Positions 9,637 through 19,055 of a stretch of DNA of 64,000 nucleotides are shown here, piece after piece. A program made the position numbers and the translations under genes. The stretch comes from Acidobacteriota bacterium (GTDB taxonomy: Bacteria > Acidobacteriota > Vicinamibacteria > Vicinamibacterales > SCN-69-37): contig CANIII010000019.1 of assembly GCA_947467605.1 (NCBI GenBank), forward strand, positions 1 to 64,000. The letters run 5' to 3'. Positions within the stretch are counted from its first letter, which is position 1; every line of letters begins with the position of its first letter. The notes under the pieces were generated by a model, which was not told the DNA's origin, ran no database searches, and saw nothing but the letters and a program-made list of their open reading frames with translations.

Positions 9637-10850
9637 CAGGCTCGCACCTCGTTCGCCATGCGCTGGCGTACAAACCAGGCGAGGCCAGCCAACCCTGCGG
9701 CGTCGACGAAGAACACCGCGCGCATGCTGCGTGCGCCTATGAATCCCGCCACGACCGGGCTCACCGCCAGACCGATCAGATACGCGGTCTGCAGATACCC
9801 GAACGCGACCGCGCGCTCGGCCGATTCAGCACGCTGGCCCACATCGGTGTAGACCGACGTGGTGGCGATGCCCATCGCGAGACCGAACGGGACCGACGCC
9901 AAACACATCACCGCGACGCTCGGCCCGACGCCCAGCACGATGGCCGAGACGCCGGCGATCGTCGCGCACATCGGCAGCAGTCGCCGTGGTGGCAGGCGTC
10001 GCAACCACCACGCCGTCATCTGATTGCCGACGGCGGCAGCGGTGGCCGCCACGGTGAAGATGAGCCCGGTCAGGAACGGCACGCGCGCCGCGTCGACACC
10101 GACCTCGCCTAAGTACAGCGGCAGCACCGGACCGAAGCTGCGATCAACGAGTTGGAGTACGAAGACCGTGATCAGGGCGGTGAGAAAGTACGGGAGCGCG
10201 CGAAAATGGGCGAACGTGAGCGGTGCCGCTGCACGCGGCGAGGTCGCGTCGGGCACCACGCGTGGCGGCTCATGAAAACCGACAATCACGAAGAGAAACG
10301 CCGCAACGTAGAACAACGCCGACACATAGAACGCGCCGCGAATGCCCACGCCCGCCGCCAGCGCACCACCGATCACAGGCCCCAGCGCCGGCCCCAATCG
10401 CTGCGAGGTCTGCACCCAGCCAATCGCGGTGGCCATGTGCTCCTTGGGTGCCGACTCCGCTGCCAGCATCATCGCCAGTGGGCCGTAGCCGGCAAACAAT
10501 CCCTGCACGCAGCGCAGCGCAAACACCTGCCACGGATGGCTGACCCACGCCATGAGCGTCATGATGACGACGAAGCTGCCGAGTGAGCGCACGACCATGA
10601 GCTTGCGTCCGACGCGCTCCGCGAGCCGCGCCCACACCGGCGTCATGAACGCCGTGACGAGCGGCGTAACGCCGAGACTGAGTCCCGACCAGATGGCGAT
10701 CACCGCGGTGTCGCGCTCGCCGAGTTGCTTGAGATAGAGCGGCAGAAACGGCATCACGAGCGTGAAGCCCGTGAAGCCGATGAACGTCGCGACGGTGACC
10801 GCCGCCTGGTTACGCCGCCAGTGAGTACTAGAACCGGATGCGGACATCAT
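9636..10850 (-). CDS. MFS transporter, probable drug/metabolite exporter
   Basis: 404 residues with about twelve transmembrane helices and no signal peptide. The loop after helix 2 carries [23 protein letters not shown], the DHA-type MFS signature with basic residues between helices 2 and 3. A second half-repeat begins near residue 210. Such proteins export small molecules across the inner membrane using the proton gradient. The N-terminus overlaps the 3' end of glpX by 23 bases; a second ATG one codon later is equally possible. The substrate cannot be inferred from sequence or neighbours. Confidence 0.85.
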   Translation of the reverse strand: MMSASGSSTHWRRNQAAVTVATFIGFTGFTLVMPFLPLYLKQLGERDTAVIAIWSGLSLGVTPLVTAFMTPVWARLAERVGRKLMVVRSLGSFVVIMTLMAWVSHPWQVFALRCVQGLFAGYGPLAMMLAAESAPKEHMATAIGWVQTSQRLGPALGPVIGGALAAGVGIRGAFYVSALFYVAAFLFVIVGFHEPPRVVPDATSPRAAAPLTFAHFRALPYFLTALITVFVLQLVDRSFGPVLPLYLGEVGVDAARVPFLTGLIFTVAATAAAVGNQMTAWWLRRLPPRRLLPMCATIAGVSAIVLGVGPSVAVMCLASVPFGLAMGIATTSVYTDVGQRAESAERAVAFGYLQTAYLIGLAVSPVVAGFIGARSMRAVFFVDAAGLAGLAWFVRQRMANEVRA

Positions 10851-11814
10851 CGTCCGTCCGCGTCACGTGGATCGTGTCGACGAAACGGATTTGTCGCGGC
10901 TGGTTCTGCATGACGATGGAGCTGGTGCGCAGACCGTGGCCGAAGAAACGCACGCCCTTGAGCATCGCGCCGTCGGTCACACCAGTGGCGGCAAAGATAA
11001 TCGACTCGCCGGAGGCGAGGTCGTGCGACGAGTAGATGCGGCGGAAGTCGGAGATGCCCATGGCGCGGCAGCGCTCTTCATGTTCCGGTTTGGAGACGAC
11101 CAGGCGCGCGAAGATTTCGCCACCAAGACAGCGCATGGCCGCAGCCGTCAACACGCCTTCCGGCGCGCCGCCCGTCCCCATGACCGCGTGCACGCTGGAA
11201 CCGTCGACGGCCGCCGCGATGCCGGCCGACAGATCGCCGTCGCCGATCAGCCGAATGCGCGCGCCGGCCGCGCGGATGTCCGCGATCAACTTCGCGTGAC
11301 GATCGCGGTCAAGCACCATGACCACGAGGTCCTCGACCTTGCGCTCGAGCGCCTTCGCGATGGATTTGAGGTTGTCTTTCACCGGCCGGTCGAGGCTCAC
11401 CGCATGCTTCGCGCGCGGACCGACGACGAGTTTTTCCATGTACAGATCGGGCGCGTGCAACAGCCCGCCCTTGGTGGCGGCCGCCAGCACAGCGATGGCA
11501 TTGGCTGCGCCGGTCGCGCAGAGGTTCGTGCCTTCCAGCGGATCCACCGCGATGTCGACCTCCGGCAAGCCCTGCACACCCTTGGTGGCCGCGCCAACCT
11601 TCTCGCCGATGTAGAGCATCGGCGCTTCGTCGCGTTCGCCTTCGCCGATGACGATGGTGCCGTCCATCGGCAGATCGTCCATCACACGCCGCATCGCTTC
11701 GACGGCGACGCGATCAGAGCCGTGACGATCACCCTGCCCCATCGTGTGCGCGCAGGCAATGGCCGCCTGTTCAACAACTTTGAGGAAATCGAGAGAAAGG
11801 TCGTTGTTATCCAC
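10828..11814 (-). CDS. glpX: class II fructose-1,6-bisphosphatase
   Basis: 328 residues. The GlpX hallmarks are visible: [15 protein letters not shown] (metal-binding acidic loop), [12 protein letters not shown] (the Li-sensitive phosphatase D-P-L/I-D/E-G-T signature) and [14 protein letters not shown]. It removes the C1 phosphate of fructose-1,6-bisphosphate in gluconeogenesis. The 5' end overlaps the SAM-adenosyltransferase stop by 8 bases, and the 3' end runs into the MFS gene. Length and N-terminus ([16 protein letters not shown]) agree with the family. Confidence 0.95.
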   Translation of the reverse strand: MDNNDLSLDFLKVVEQAAIACAHTMGQGDRHGSDRVAVEAMRRVMDDLPMDGTIVIGEGERDEAPMLYIGEKVGAATKGVQGLPEVDIAVDPLEGTNLCATGAANAIAVLAAATKGGLLHAPDLYMEKLVVGPRAKHAVSLDRPVKDNLKSIAKALERKVEDLVVMVLDRDRHAKLIADIRAAGARIRLIGDGDLSAGIAAAVDGSSVHAVMGTGGAPEGVLTAAAMRCLGGEIFARLVVSKPEHEERCRAMGISDFRRIYSSHDLASGESIIFAATGVTDGAMLKGVRFFGHGLRTSSIVMQNQPRQIRFVDTIHVTRTDDDVRIRF

Positions 11815-12595
11815 GCGTCACCGCCACTCCATCGCCCACATGCACGCCAAGGACTTCTGCCGCGCTCGCGGACTGCGCCGCGAATTCCAGATGATCCGTG
11901 CTGCCAAATAACGCACCCAGTTCACCGGCCGCGATGTCCGAATATGTTGACACGATCCGTCCGATGGTTCGATCCGCCACGGTGACCTGTAGCGGGCCGG
12001 TCGCAAATTTCTCGCACGTCTTCCGATCGAGATTGGTTACCACATTGCCGAAACGATCGATGCGGACCACGGCGCCACGAAGGGCCTGGCCCTCGACCGC
12101 CGGCCGCGGCAAGGCGAGCACATGATAGTCGCTCACGGGCCGCCCGAGCGCAGGCAGTTGAATGCCTTTCGCGAGCCACGCCGCCGCCGGGGCAAAGCGG
12201 TCGCGGCCCTCGAATGTGCGACTGACGGTGGGCCGAGCGTATTTGCGCTCGGTCAGTTCCACCACCTTCTTCGGCGCGATCTCGTGAAACACCTCAGTGA
12301 GCACACCGTTGTCTGGCGCCACAAATTTCCAGTCGCCGGCTTCCGCAGCCAGCCCGCGGCGTCCGGTGCCGACTCCGGGATCAACGACCACGAGGAAGAT
12401 GGTGCCAGCCGGGAAGTACTTGTAGGTGGCCGCCAGCTCGAGCGCGGCGAACGGGATGTCGTGGGCCGGCAAATCGTGCGACAAATCGATGATGGTCGCA
12501 TCGGGACAAATGCTCAACACCACGCCCTTCAGGACACCCGCGTAGTGATCGCGCGTCCCGAAATCCGTGAGCATGGCAATCGTAGGCTTGGTCAT
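11807..12595 (-). CDS. S-adenosyl-L-methionine hydroxide adenosyltransferase (DUF62 family)
   Basis: 262 residues. The N-terminus ([20 protein letters not shown]) with Asp11 is the SAM-binding loop of the fluorinase/chlorinase superfamily, followed by [21 protein letters not shown] and [11 protein letters not shown]. Non-halogenating members hydrolyse SAM to adenosine and methionine. Nothing marks this copy as a halogenase, and neighbouring genes are housekeeping. The physiological role of the family is still poorly defined. Confidence 0.88.
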   Translation of the reverse strand: MTKPTIAMLTDFGTRDHYAGVLKGVVLSICPDATIIDLSHDLPAHDIPFAALELAATYKYFPAGTIFLVVVDPGVGTGRRGLAAEAGDWKFVAPDNGVLTEVFHEIAPKKVVELTERKYARPTVSRTFEGRDRFAPAAAWLAKGIQLPALGRPVSDYHVLALPRPAVEGQALRGAVVRIDRFGNVVTNLDRKTCEKFATGPLQVTVADRTIGRIVSTYSDIAAGELGALFGSTDHLEFAAQSASAAEVLGVHVGDGVAVTRG

Positions 12596-12602
12596 GTTCT
12601 TC

Positions 12603-13238
12603 TTATGGACGCCGGAACAGCGTCTCTCGGGTGCTGCTCTTGAGCAGCACCGACTCGGCGACGATCAGGCCGTCGAACATCTTGATGATGTCACGAGTCA
12701 GCAGCACGGTGCGGGCCACGGGGGTGGCCGGCGACGTGCGCAATCGAAGCGAATCCTCCGCCGCCACAATGGCCTTCGTGTAGTGCGTCAACTCGAGCGC
12801 GGTCGTTCCGAAGCTGCCGTAGAGGGCCCCGCCTTTTCTGAGCATGGCGGCCAATTTGGCGGCGAGCACGAGACCTGCCGGCCGTTCCAGAAAATCAAAG
12901 AGATCCCAGCACAGAATCCCGTCGATCGAATCGGGGGATTCCGTCAGACGCGTGGCAAAGAACTGCGCCAGGGCCGCTCGTTCGCCGCGGCGTGCATGGT
13001 CCTCGATGTCGGAATACAGATCTTCGACGTGCAGCTTGCACCCCAGCCGCTCGCTGAAAAACGACACGTTGGATCCCACTACCGGTCCCAGATCGAGCAG
13101 GACCGGCGCGGGCTGGTGTCCGACCGCGGCAAGAAACCGCGAAAAGACTTTAGTTGTGACGATCGCATCGGTCGAACCCGGCGTCGCCGGTGGCGCCACC
13201 GGCGGAGTTTCCGCGCGACGGCTGCCCCACTTCAGCAC
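12603..13238 (-). CDS. class I SAM-dependent methyltransferase-like protein
   Basis: 211 residues. After a disordered Pro-rich leader, VLLDLGPVVGSNVSFF resembles the SAM-binding motif I, though its glycine pattern is loose (GPVVGSN rather than GxGxG). LHVEDLYSDI gives the acidic end of strand 2 and GILCWDLFDFL the motif-IV position. The substrate is unknown. It lies 7 bases from the SAM-hydrolysing enzyme gene and 6 from the bactofilin, so the three are probably co-transcribed. Loss of SAM binding is possible given the weak motif I. Confidence 0.65.
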   Translation of the reverse strand: MLKWGSRRAETPPVAPPATPGSTDAIVTTKVFSRFLAAVGHQPAPVLLDLGPVVGSNVSFFSERLGCKLHVEDLYSDIEDHARRGERAALAQFFATRLTESPDSIDGILCWDLFDFLERPAGLVLAAKLAAMLRKGGALYGSFGTTALELTHYTKAIVAAEDSLRLRTSPATPVARTVLLTRDIIKMFDGLIVAESVLLKSSTRETLFRRP

Positions 13239-13244
13239 GGCGAA

Positions 13245-13790
13245 CTAACGCGCCGGGGCGGTGCCCGGTGCCGCGGTGGCCACACCCGCGGGGGCGGCCC
13301 CCGTCATCGGCACTGCCGGTTTTAGCGCCTCAGCGGGCTTGGTCGCCTCGAGCGCGAGCCCGGCCGTTTCGCCAGCCTTGCCGCGCTGCATGTCGATGCT
13401 GCCGCGGAAGTGTGCACCATCAGCGATGGCCACACGCGGCGACGCAAGATCGCCGTCCACTGAACCCGCATCACGAATGTCGATCTTCTCGGTGGCGGTG
13501 ATGTTGCCGTGCACTTCACCCTGCACAATCACCGCCTTCGCAAACACCGACGCCTTGATGCGGCCGTTGGCGCCAATCGTCAAGATGTTCTGCGGGAGCT
13601 CCACCTTGCCGTCGACCTGACCTTCAATCGCCAGATCCTCGCTCGCGCTCAGTTCACCCTTGATGACGACGCTTTTTCCGATCGTTCCAGTTCCGACATT
13701 CACCATGTCACTCCCTGAGTTCCGTGGTGCGTCCACACGGGGGCCGTCCGTTGGGATACCCGGCTTCACCGCTTCATCTTTCTTCCACAT
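13245..13790 (-). CDS. bactofilin (polymer-forming cytoskeletal protein)
   Basis: 181 residues. A central right-handed beta-helix region (about 27-120) has the short repeating pattern of bactofilins: TIGKSVVIKGELSASEDLAIEG, then ILTIGANGRIKASVFA and ITATEKIDIRDAGSVDGDL. The tail is flexible and Ala/Pro-rich, the head charged. Bactofilins form nucleotide-free filaments at the membrane that organise wall synthesis, stalks or chromosome positioning. A start at the internal ATG (residue 29) is possible, but the upstream leader resembles disordered heads of other bactofilins. Confidence 0.9.
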   Translation of the reverse strand: MWKKDEAVKPGIPTDGPRVDAPRNSGSDMVNVGTGTIGKSVVIKGELSASEDLAIEGQVDGKVELPQNILTIGANGRIKASVFAKAVIVQGEVHGNITATEKIDIRDAGSVDGDLASPRVAIADGAHFRGSIDMQRGKAGETAGLALEATKPAEALKPAVPMTGAAPAGVATAAPGTAPAR

Positions 13791-13830
13791 AGTTGTACGT
13801 CTCCAACGGCCGCTGACTTGAGCGAAGCGC

Positions 13831-13840
13831 CAGTATACTG
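13831..13840 (+). promoter_or_regulatory. candidate -10 inside a perfect palindrome (nifS-like operon)
   Basis: CAGTATACTG is a 10-base perfect palindrome holding TATACT (13834-13839), a good -10 hexamer 23 bases before the GTG of the cysteine desulfurase. No convincing -35 sits at 16-18 bases. It lies in the 71-base gap between divergent genes, so it could serve either strand. Confidence 0.35.
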
Positions 13841-13861
13841 GACATTCACCTGATCACGACC

Positions 13862-15037
13862 GTGCGCATCTACCTCGACCACAACGCCACCACCCCCGCG
13901 CACCCGATGGTGCGCGACGCGATGGTGCGCGTCCTTACCGAAGATGTCGGCAATCCGTCGAGTGTGCATTACTACGGCCAGCGCGCCAAGGCCGCCATGG
14001 ATGATGCGCGCGCCGCGCTCGCCGCCCTCGTCGATGCCGACGCCAGTGACATCGTGTTTACCAGTGGCGGCACCGAAGCCGACAATATGGCGGTCCGCGG
14101 CGCACTCGCCGCCCGCGCACCGCAGGGCCGACGCCACTTCGTCACGTCCGCGATCGAACACGAAGCCGTGCTGACGACCGCGCGTGCGCTCGAGCGCGAT
14201 GGCTGGCCCGTCACGATCGTCCCGGTCGGCCTCACCGGCGTGGTCGATCCCGCAGACGTGGCCGCGGCCATCACGTCAGAGACCGCGCTCGTATCGATCA
14301 TGCACGCCAACAACGAAGTCGGCACCGTGCAGCCGATTGCCGAAATCGCTGCGCTCGCCCGCAGCGCGGGAGCCTGGTTTCACACCGACGCCGTGCAGTC
14401 GGTCGGCAAGCTCCCCATTCAGCTGCGGGCCTGGGGCGCGGCCGGCGTCGATCTGCTGTCGCTGTCGGCACACAAATTCAATGGACCGCAAGGCACCGGC
14501 GCGCTCTGGGTTCGCCGCGGCATCAAGCTCTCCCCCATCGTCACCGGCGGACGCCACGAACGAAGTCGTCGCCCCGGCACAGAGAACGTCCCCGGCATCG
14601 TCGGAATGGGTGTCGCCGCGCAGTTGGCCGCTCAGGACATGGTGGCGTCAGCCACGGCAACGGCCCATCTGCGCGACCACTTGGAACAGTCGCTGCTGTC
14701 GAAGATCGACGGCGCCGTCGTGAACGGCAATCCACTGGCGCGCATTCCCAATACCTCGAACATCAGTTTTGATGGCGTGGAAGCCGAGTCGCTGCTGATT
14801 GCGCTCGACCTCGAAGGTATCGCCGTCTCCACGGGCGCCGCCTGCTCCTCGGGCACGCTCGAGCCGTCGCACGTCCTGCGCGCGATGGGCGTGCCGCAGG
14901 CACGCACACGCAACTCCCTCCGCTTCAGTCTCGGGCGTGGCACGACGATGAATGATGTGGAAGCCGTGATCACAGTGCTCCCGGGGCTGGTCGACAAACT
15001 CCGGCGCCTCACGCGCTCGGCCGCGGCGGTGCGGTAG
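13862..15037 (+). CDS. cysteine desulfurase (NifS/IscS family)
   Basis: 391 residues from GTG. The N-terminus IYLDHNATTPAHP is typical. PLP binds Lys205 in SLSAHKFNGPQGTG, with His/Asp partners in HTDAVQSVGK. The reactive cysteine is Cys328 in STGAACSSG, the flexible loop that takes the persulfide from L-cysteine. It lies 2 bases upstream of mnmA, so its sulfur most likely feeds tRNA 2-thiolation, and perhaps Fe-S assembly. No iscU or iscA is next to it, which favours the tRNA role. Confidence 0.95.
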   Translation: MRIYLDHNATTPAHPMVRDAMVRVLTEDVGNPSSVHYYGQRAKAAMDDARAALAALVDADASDIVFTSGGTEADNMAVRGALAARAPQGRRHFVTSAIEHEAVLTTARALERDGWPVTIVPVGLTGVVDPADVAAAITSETALVSIMHANNEVGTVQPIAEIAALARSAGAWFHTDAVQSVGKLPIQLRAWGAAGVDLLSLSAHKFNGPQGTGALWVRRGIKLSPIVTGGRHERSRRPGTENVPGIVGMGVAAQLAAQDMVASATATAHLRDHLEQSLLSKIDGAVVNGNPLARIPNTSNISFDGVEAESLLIALDLEGIAVSTGAACSSGTLEPSHVLRAMGVPQARTRNSLRFSLGRGTTMNDVEAVITVLPGLVDKLRRLTRSAAAVR

Positions 15038-15039
15038 TC

Positions 15040-16101
15040 ATGCGCATCGTCGTCGCGATGTCAGGGGGGGTCGACTCATCAGTGGCCGCCGTGCTGCTGG
15101 CCGAGCAAGGCCACGACGTGATCGGCTTCTCGATGCAGCTCTATGACCAGCGCGATTCGCCGGAATCGTGGGGTTCCTGTTGCAGTCTCGGCGATCTGCA
15201 GGATGCGCGTCGTGTCGCCAACGCCGTCGGCTTTCCGCACTACATCGTCAACTTCGAAGAGCAGTTTCGTAAGACGGTGGTCGACAACTTTGTCAGCGAA
15301 TACGCGGCGGGTCGTACCCCGATTCCGTGCGTGCACTGCAACTCGGGCCTGAAGTTCGCCACACTCGTCGAACGCGCGGCCGGGCTCGACGCGGACGTGG
15401 TGGCCACCGGTCACTACGCGCGCATCGATCGTCTGGGCGCCGACGGCCGCTACCGTCTGCGCCGCGGCGTGGATCGCGACAAGGATCAGTCATATTTCCT
15501 GTTCTCACTCACGCAGGATCAGCTGTCACGCGCGTCATTCCCGATCGGCGAACTGACCAAGCCCGAAGTGCGGGCGATTGCCGAACGCCGCGGGCTGATC
15601 GTCGCCAAGAAACCCGACAGTCACGAGATCTGCTTCGTGCCTGACGGCGATGCGGCGGGTTTCGTGAAGCGACAGCTCGGTGACGTGCCGACCGGTACCA
15701 TCAGCGACACATCAGGCAAGACGCTCGGCCAGCACGGCGGCATCCATCAGTTCACGATCGGTCAGCGCAAGGGTCTCGGTCTGTCCACCGGGGTGCCGCT
15801 CTACGTCGTGAAAATCGATCCGAAGGACCACAGCGTGGTCGTGGGCGGTAAGCACGAACTCGGTCGCAGCACACTGACGGCATCGCGCGTCAACTGGATT
15901 GACGGCGCACCGCCGGCGACGCCGGTACGAGCGGCCGCACAAATACGACACCGGCACCGGGAAGCGCCCGGTCTACTGACGCCACACGGTGCCGATCGTG
16001 CCGAGATGATTTTTGATGATCCGCAAACCGCCGTCACTCCGGGTCAGGCGGTTGTGTTCTACGACGACGACGCGGTCATCGGCGGCGGCTGGATTGACTG
16101 A
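15040..16101 (+). CDS. mnmA: tRNA-specific 2-thiouridylase MnmA
   Basis: 353 residues. The PP-loop (AMSGGVDSSVAA, residues 6-17) adenylates U34 of tRNA-Lys, Glu and Gln, and the two catalytic cysteines are Cys100 (PCVHCN) and Cys198 (SHEICFVP). The central QFTIGQRKGLGLS and the C-terminal beta-barrel ending GGGWID are present, so the protein is full length. The adjacent upstream cysteine desulfurase is the likely sulfur donor. Both tRNA genes in this window, Lys(TTT) and Glu(TTC), encode substrates of this enzyme. Confidence 0.96.
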   Translation: MRIVVAMSGGVDSSVAAVLLAEQGHDVIGFSMQLYDQRDSPESWGSCCSLGDLQDARRVANAVGFPHYIVNFEEQFRKTVVDNFVSEYAAGRTPIPCVHCNSGLKFATLVERAAGLDADVVATGHYARIDRLGADGRYRLRRGVDRDKDQSYFLFSLTQDQLSRASFPIGELTKPEVRAIAERRGLIVAKKPDSHEICFVPDGDAAGFVKRQLGDVPTGTISDTSGKTLGQHGGIHQFTIGQRKGLGLSTGVPLYVVKIDPKDHSVVVGGKHELGRSTLTASRVNWIDGAPPATPVRAAAQIRHRHREAPGLLTPHGADRAEMIFDDPQTAVTPGQAVVFYDDDAVIGGGWID

Positions 16102-16106
16102 TATGT

Positions 16107-16263
16107 GAATCTGGTCATCTGGTCATCTGAGCATCTGGTTATTGGAAATCTGGTCATTTGGAATCTGACTATTGAGGATCGGGCTATCGGTGCCGCCAAT
16201 AGCTGAATGCCAAATGTCCAGATTTCAATGACCAGATGCCCAGATGACCGGATGACCAGATCC
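16107..16263. repeat. long imperfect inverted repeat between mnmA and trxB
   Basis: Left arm 16107-16160 and right arm 16211-16263 are complementary over about 53 bases with a few mismatches and one indel, around a 50-base centre. Each arm is built of short words (CTGGTCATCT variants). The element fills the space between two convergent genes. It could fold as a large transcript hairpin and stop transcription, or be a MITE-like relic. No reading frame is present. Confidence 0.75.
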
Positions 16264-16274
16264 AGCGGGTTTGA

Positions 16275-17198
16275 CTATTGCCCCAGATGCTCGAGGTATC
16301 GCTCAGCATCCAGCGCAGCCATACAGCCTGACCCCGCAGCGGTAATCGCCTGACGATAGATGTGGTCCTGAACGTCGCCGCAGGCGAACACGCCCGGCAC
16401 ACTCGTCTTGGAGCCATCCTTCGTCAGCAAGTAGCCGTTCGCGTCTGTCTCAAGTAGACCAGTGAATAGCGACGTGTTCGGTGTGTGCCCGATAGCGACG
16501 AACACGCCATCCACAGGAATCTCCTTGGTCACGCCTGTCTTAAGATTGCGCGTGACGATCGCCGAGACGACGCCCTGTGCCGCGTCTTTGACGTCGAGCA
16601 CTTCGCTATCCCACTCGAACTCGATCTTGGGGTTCTTGAACGCTTTGTCTTGCATGATCTTTGATGCGCGCAAGGTGTCACGCCGATGAATCAACGTCAC
16701 CTTCGAGGCGAAGCGTGTGAGGAAGTTCGCCTCTTCGAGTGCAGAGTCGCCGCCGCCGACGACGGCGATCGGCTTGCCGCGAAAGAAGAAGCCATCGCAG
16801 GTCGCGCACGTCGACACGCCGTGGCCCATCAATGCGCGCTCGTTCGGTAGTCCCAGTAACTTGGCGGTGGCACCCGTGGCGATGATCAGCGACGTGGTTT
16901 CAATGGGGCCCTGATCGGTCGTGACGGTGATCGTACTGCCCGTGACGGTGACGGCACTGACGCGGCCTTGCTTGATCTCTGCGCCGAACCGCTCGGCCTG
17001 TGCACGCATGTTGGCCATGAGATCCGGTCCCATGATGCCGTCGCGGAAGCCTGGAAAATTATCGACCTCGGTCGTCAGCATGAGCTGACCACCGGCATCG
17101 AGTCCTTCGATGACCAACGGAGACAGATTCGCGCGCGCCGTATACAGCGCGGCCGTCAGTCCCGCAGGGCCGGAACCGATGATGACGACGTTACGCAA
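16275..17198 (-). CDS. trxB: thioredoxin-disulfide reductase
   Basis: 307 residues. FAD-binding GSGPAG at residues 8-13, the redox CATC at 131-134 (STCATCDGFF), the NADPH-binding GGGDSALEEA, and the terminal GCMAALDAERYL are all in order. The enzyme passes electrons from NADPH to thioredoxin in the cytoplasm. Its 5' end overlaps the trxA stop by 8 bases, so reductase and substrate are co-translated. Confidence 0.96.
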   Translation of the reverse strand: MRNVVIIGSGPAGLTAALYTARANLSPLVIEGLDAGGQLMLTTEVDNFPGFRDGIMGPDLMANMRAQAERFGAEIKQGRVSAVTVTGSTITVTTDQGPIETTSLIIATGATAKLLGLPNERALMGHGVSTCATCDGFFFRGKPIAVVGGGDSALEEANFLTRFASKVTLIHRRDTLRASKIMQDKAFKNPKIEFEWDSEVLDVKDAAQGVVSAIVTRNLKTGVTKEIPVDGVFVAIGHTPNTSLFTGLLETDANGYLLTKDGSKTSVPGVFACGDVQDHIYRQAITAAGSGCMAALDAERYLEHLGQ

Positions 17199-17523
17199 GG
17201 TGCTTGTCGATCATCTGCTTGAAGGCCGCCTTGTCGGCCAAGCCCACCACCTGATCGACCATCTTGCCGCCCTTGAACAACATGACGGCCGGGATGCCGC
17301 GCACCTGATATTGGACCGTCACGTTCTGGTTTTCGTCAACGTTGAGCTTGCCCACGCGGACCTTCCCCGCGTAGTCGGTCGCAATCGCGTCGATGGTCGG
17401 ACCGAGCGCACGGCATGGACCGCACCATTCCGCCCAGAAGTCGACCAGAACCGGCGTTGTCGCCTTCAGCACATCCGCATCAAAATTGCTGTCCGTAAAC
17501 GTCGCTACCTTGTCCGATGCCAT
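17191..17523 (-). CDS. trxA: thioredoxin
   Basis: 110 residues with the classic WCGPC active site (Cys34, Cys37), the cis-proline loop GIPAVMLF, and no signal peptide, so it is cytoplasmic. It is a dithiol donor for ribonucleotide reductase, methionine sulfoxide reductase and similar enzymes. It directly precedes trxB with an 8-base overlap. Confidence 0.97.
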   Translation of the reverse strand: MASDKVATFTDSNFDADVLKATTPVLVDFWAEWCGPCRALGPTIDAIATDYAGKVRVGKLNVDENQNVTVQYQVRGIPAVMLFKGGKMVDQVVGLADKAAFKQMIDKHLA

Positions 17524-17545
17524 GCTCGTCTCTCTCGCTTGTTAG

Positions 17546-19003
17546 CTACCGCAAATCACGCGCGTCTCGTCGTGCCCGCTTATACACTCTGACATATTCC
17601 CGGGCGGCTTGGTCCCAGGAATGGTCGTCGGCCATGCCCTCAGACATGAGTCGCGCCCACTGAACTGGATTGTGGAACAGCCGCAACGCCTGACGCATCG
17701 TCGCCGCCAATTCCGCCCCGGATCCATTCGTAAACTTGAAACCGTTGGCGTGGCGCGCATTCGGTCGGTACGTGCGAATCGTGTCGTCCAGACCGCCGAC
17801 CGCATGTACGACCGGCACGGTGCCGTAGCGCAGGCTGTACATCTGATTGAGTCCGCACGGCTCAAACAGCGACGGCATCAAGAAGAGATCAGCGCCCGCT
17901 TCAGCCAGATGCGCGCGACCTTCATCAAATCCAAAGTACACGCCGACCCGCGATGGATGACGATCGTGCATCGCCTGCCACATCTGTTCGTACTTCGTCT
18001 CGCCGGTCCCCAGCACGACCCACGTGGCGTCGAGCGCCATCAACTCGTCCGCCGCTTCGTAGATCCAATCGAAGCCCTTTTGCGCAACCAGCCGCGAAAC
18101 GATCGCGACGACCGGACGCGCAAGGGCGTCGTCTCCCTGCGGCAGGTAGAACTGATTGAGAAGCGCGCGCTTGCATTCGCGCTTGCCCGCTAAGTCACTC
18201 GCCGAAAAGTGCGCCGGCAGCAACGGATCGGTTTCCGGGTTCCAGATAGTGGTGTCGATGCCGTTGAGAATCCCGAGATAGCGCTCGCCCAGCGATTGCA
18301 GCGCCCCTTCGAAGCCGTAACCGAATTCCGGCGTCAGCGTTTCGACGGCATACCGCGGACTCACCGTCGTCGTGTAGTCGCTGTAGGCCAAGCCGCACTT
18401 CAGGTAGCTGAAATCGTTCCAGAACTCGCCACCTTCCATCGTGAAGACGCGCCAGTCGAGCGCGAGTCTCGGCACAACATCCTTCGAGAACCGGCCCTGA
18501 TACGCGAGGTTGTGAATCGTGAAGACGAGTCCGGCGCGCGACAACCGTGGCCATCGGCGCGGTTGCGTACGCAGCAGCGTCGGCACCAACCCGGACTGCC
18601 AGTCATGCGCATGCACGACAGTCGGCGCGGCGGCACCGTCGGCTTCGGCAAAATCGAGGGCCGCGACCGCAAGAAGACCGAAACGATCTGCGTTGTCTGC
18701 GAAGTCCTGGCCGCCGGCACCGTAGTAGCCGGCGCGATCGAACATCGCGGGGCAATCGACGAACACGGTTCGCACGTGGTCGGCGCCTTCGCGCGTGTGC
18801 CACTGCACTTGCTGTTGCACGGCGCCAAGCGACACCTCGCCCGTGGTGACACGGCAGTCGGTTGGATCGAGGCCTCGGTACTTGGGAAGCACGACGGTGA
18901 CCCGGTGGCCGAGGCGTGTTAACGCGGCCGGCAAGCCGGCCACCACGTCGGCCAAACCACCGGTCTTCGCCCACGGCGCCATTTCTGAGGACACCATGAG
19001 CAC
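17546..19003 (-). CDS. glgA: glycogen synthase (ADP-glucose, GT5)
   Basis: About 485 residues. The N-terminal MVSSEMAPWAKTGGLADVV holds the K-T-G-G ADP-glucose site; HAHDWQSGLVP, RLVAQKGFDW and FLMPSLFEPCGLNQMYSLRYG follow, with the last as the C-terminal E-x7-E donor site. The enzyme extends alpha-1,4-glucan from ADP-glucose. The frame is open far upstream, but that part overlaps the carboxypeptidase gene and is Arg/Pro noise. GTG at 19003 gives a normal family length; CTG at 19009 or ATG at 19093 are alternatives and no start has a clear Shine-Dalgarno. Confidence 0.9.
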   Translation of the reverse strand: MLMVSSEMAPWAKTGGLADVVAGLPAALTRLGHRVTVVLPKYRGLDPTDCRVTTGEVSLGAVQQQVQWHTREGADHVRTVFVDCPAMFDRAGYYGAGGQDFADNADRFGLLAVAALDFAEADGAAAPTVVHAHDWQSGLVPTLLRTQPRRWPRLSRAGLVFTIHNLAYQGRFSKDVVPRLALDWRVFTMEGGEFWNDFSYLKCGLAYSDYTTTVSPRYAVETLTPEFGYGFEGALQSLGERYLGILNGIDTTIWNPETDPLLPAHFSASDLAGKRECKRALLNQFYLPQGDDALARPVVAIVSRLVAQKGFDWIYEAADELMALDATWVVLGTGETKYEQMWQAMHDRHPSRVGVYFGFDEGRAHLAEAGADLFLMPSLFEPCGLNQMYSLRYGTVPVVHAVGGLDDTIRTYRPNARHANGFKFTNGSGAELAATMRQALRLFHNPVQWARLMSEGMADDHSWDQAAREYVRVYKRARRDARDLR

Positions 19004-19055
19004 ATGCAGCCGCGGCGTGCGCCCGGCGTATCTTCGTGCGGAGATCCCTGACGGG

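Noticed and set aside
11807..12595. fluorinase or chlorinase
   Set aside because: The fold is shared, but neighbours are housekeeping and nothing specific to halide binding could be pointed out; the hydrolase subgroup is far more common.
16107..16263. possible CRISPR-like array from repeated CTGGTCATCT words
   Set aside because: Words are too short, spacing is not regular, and the whole is an inverted repeat. No cas gene is in the window.
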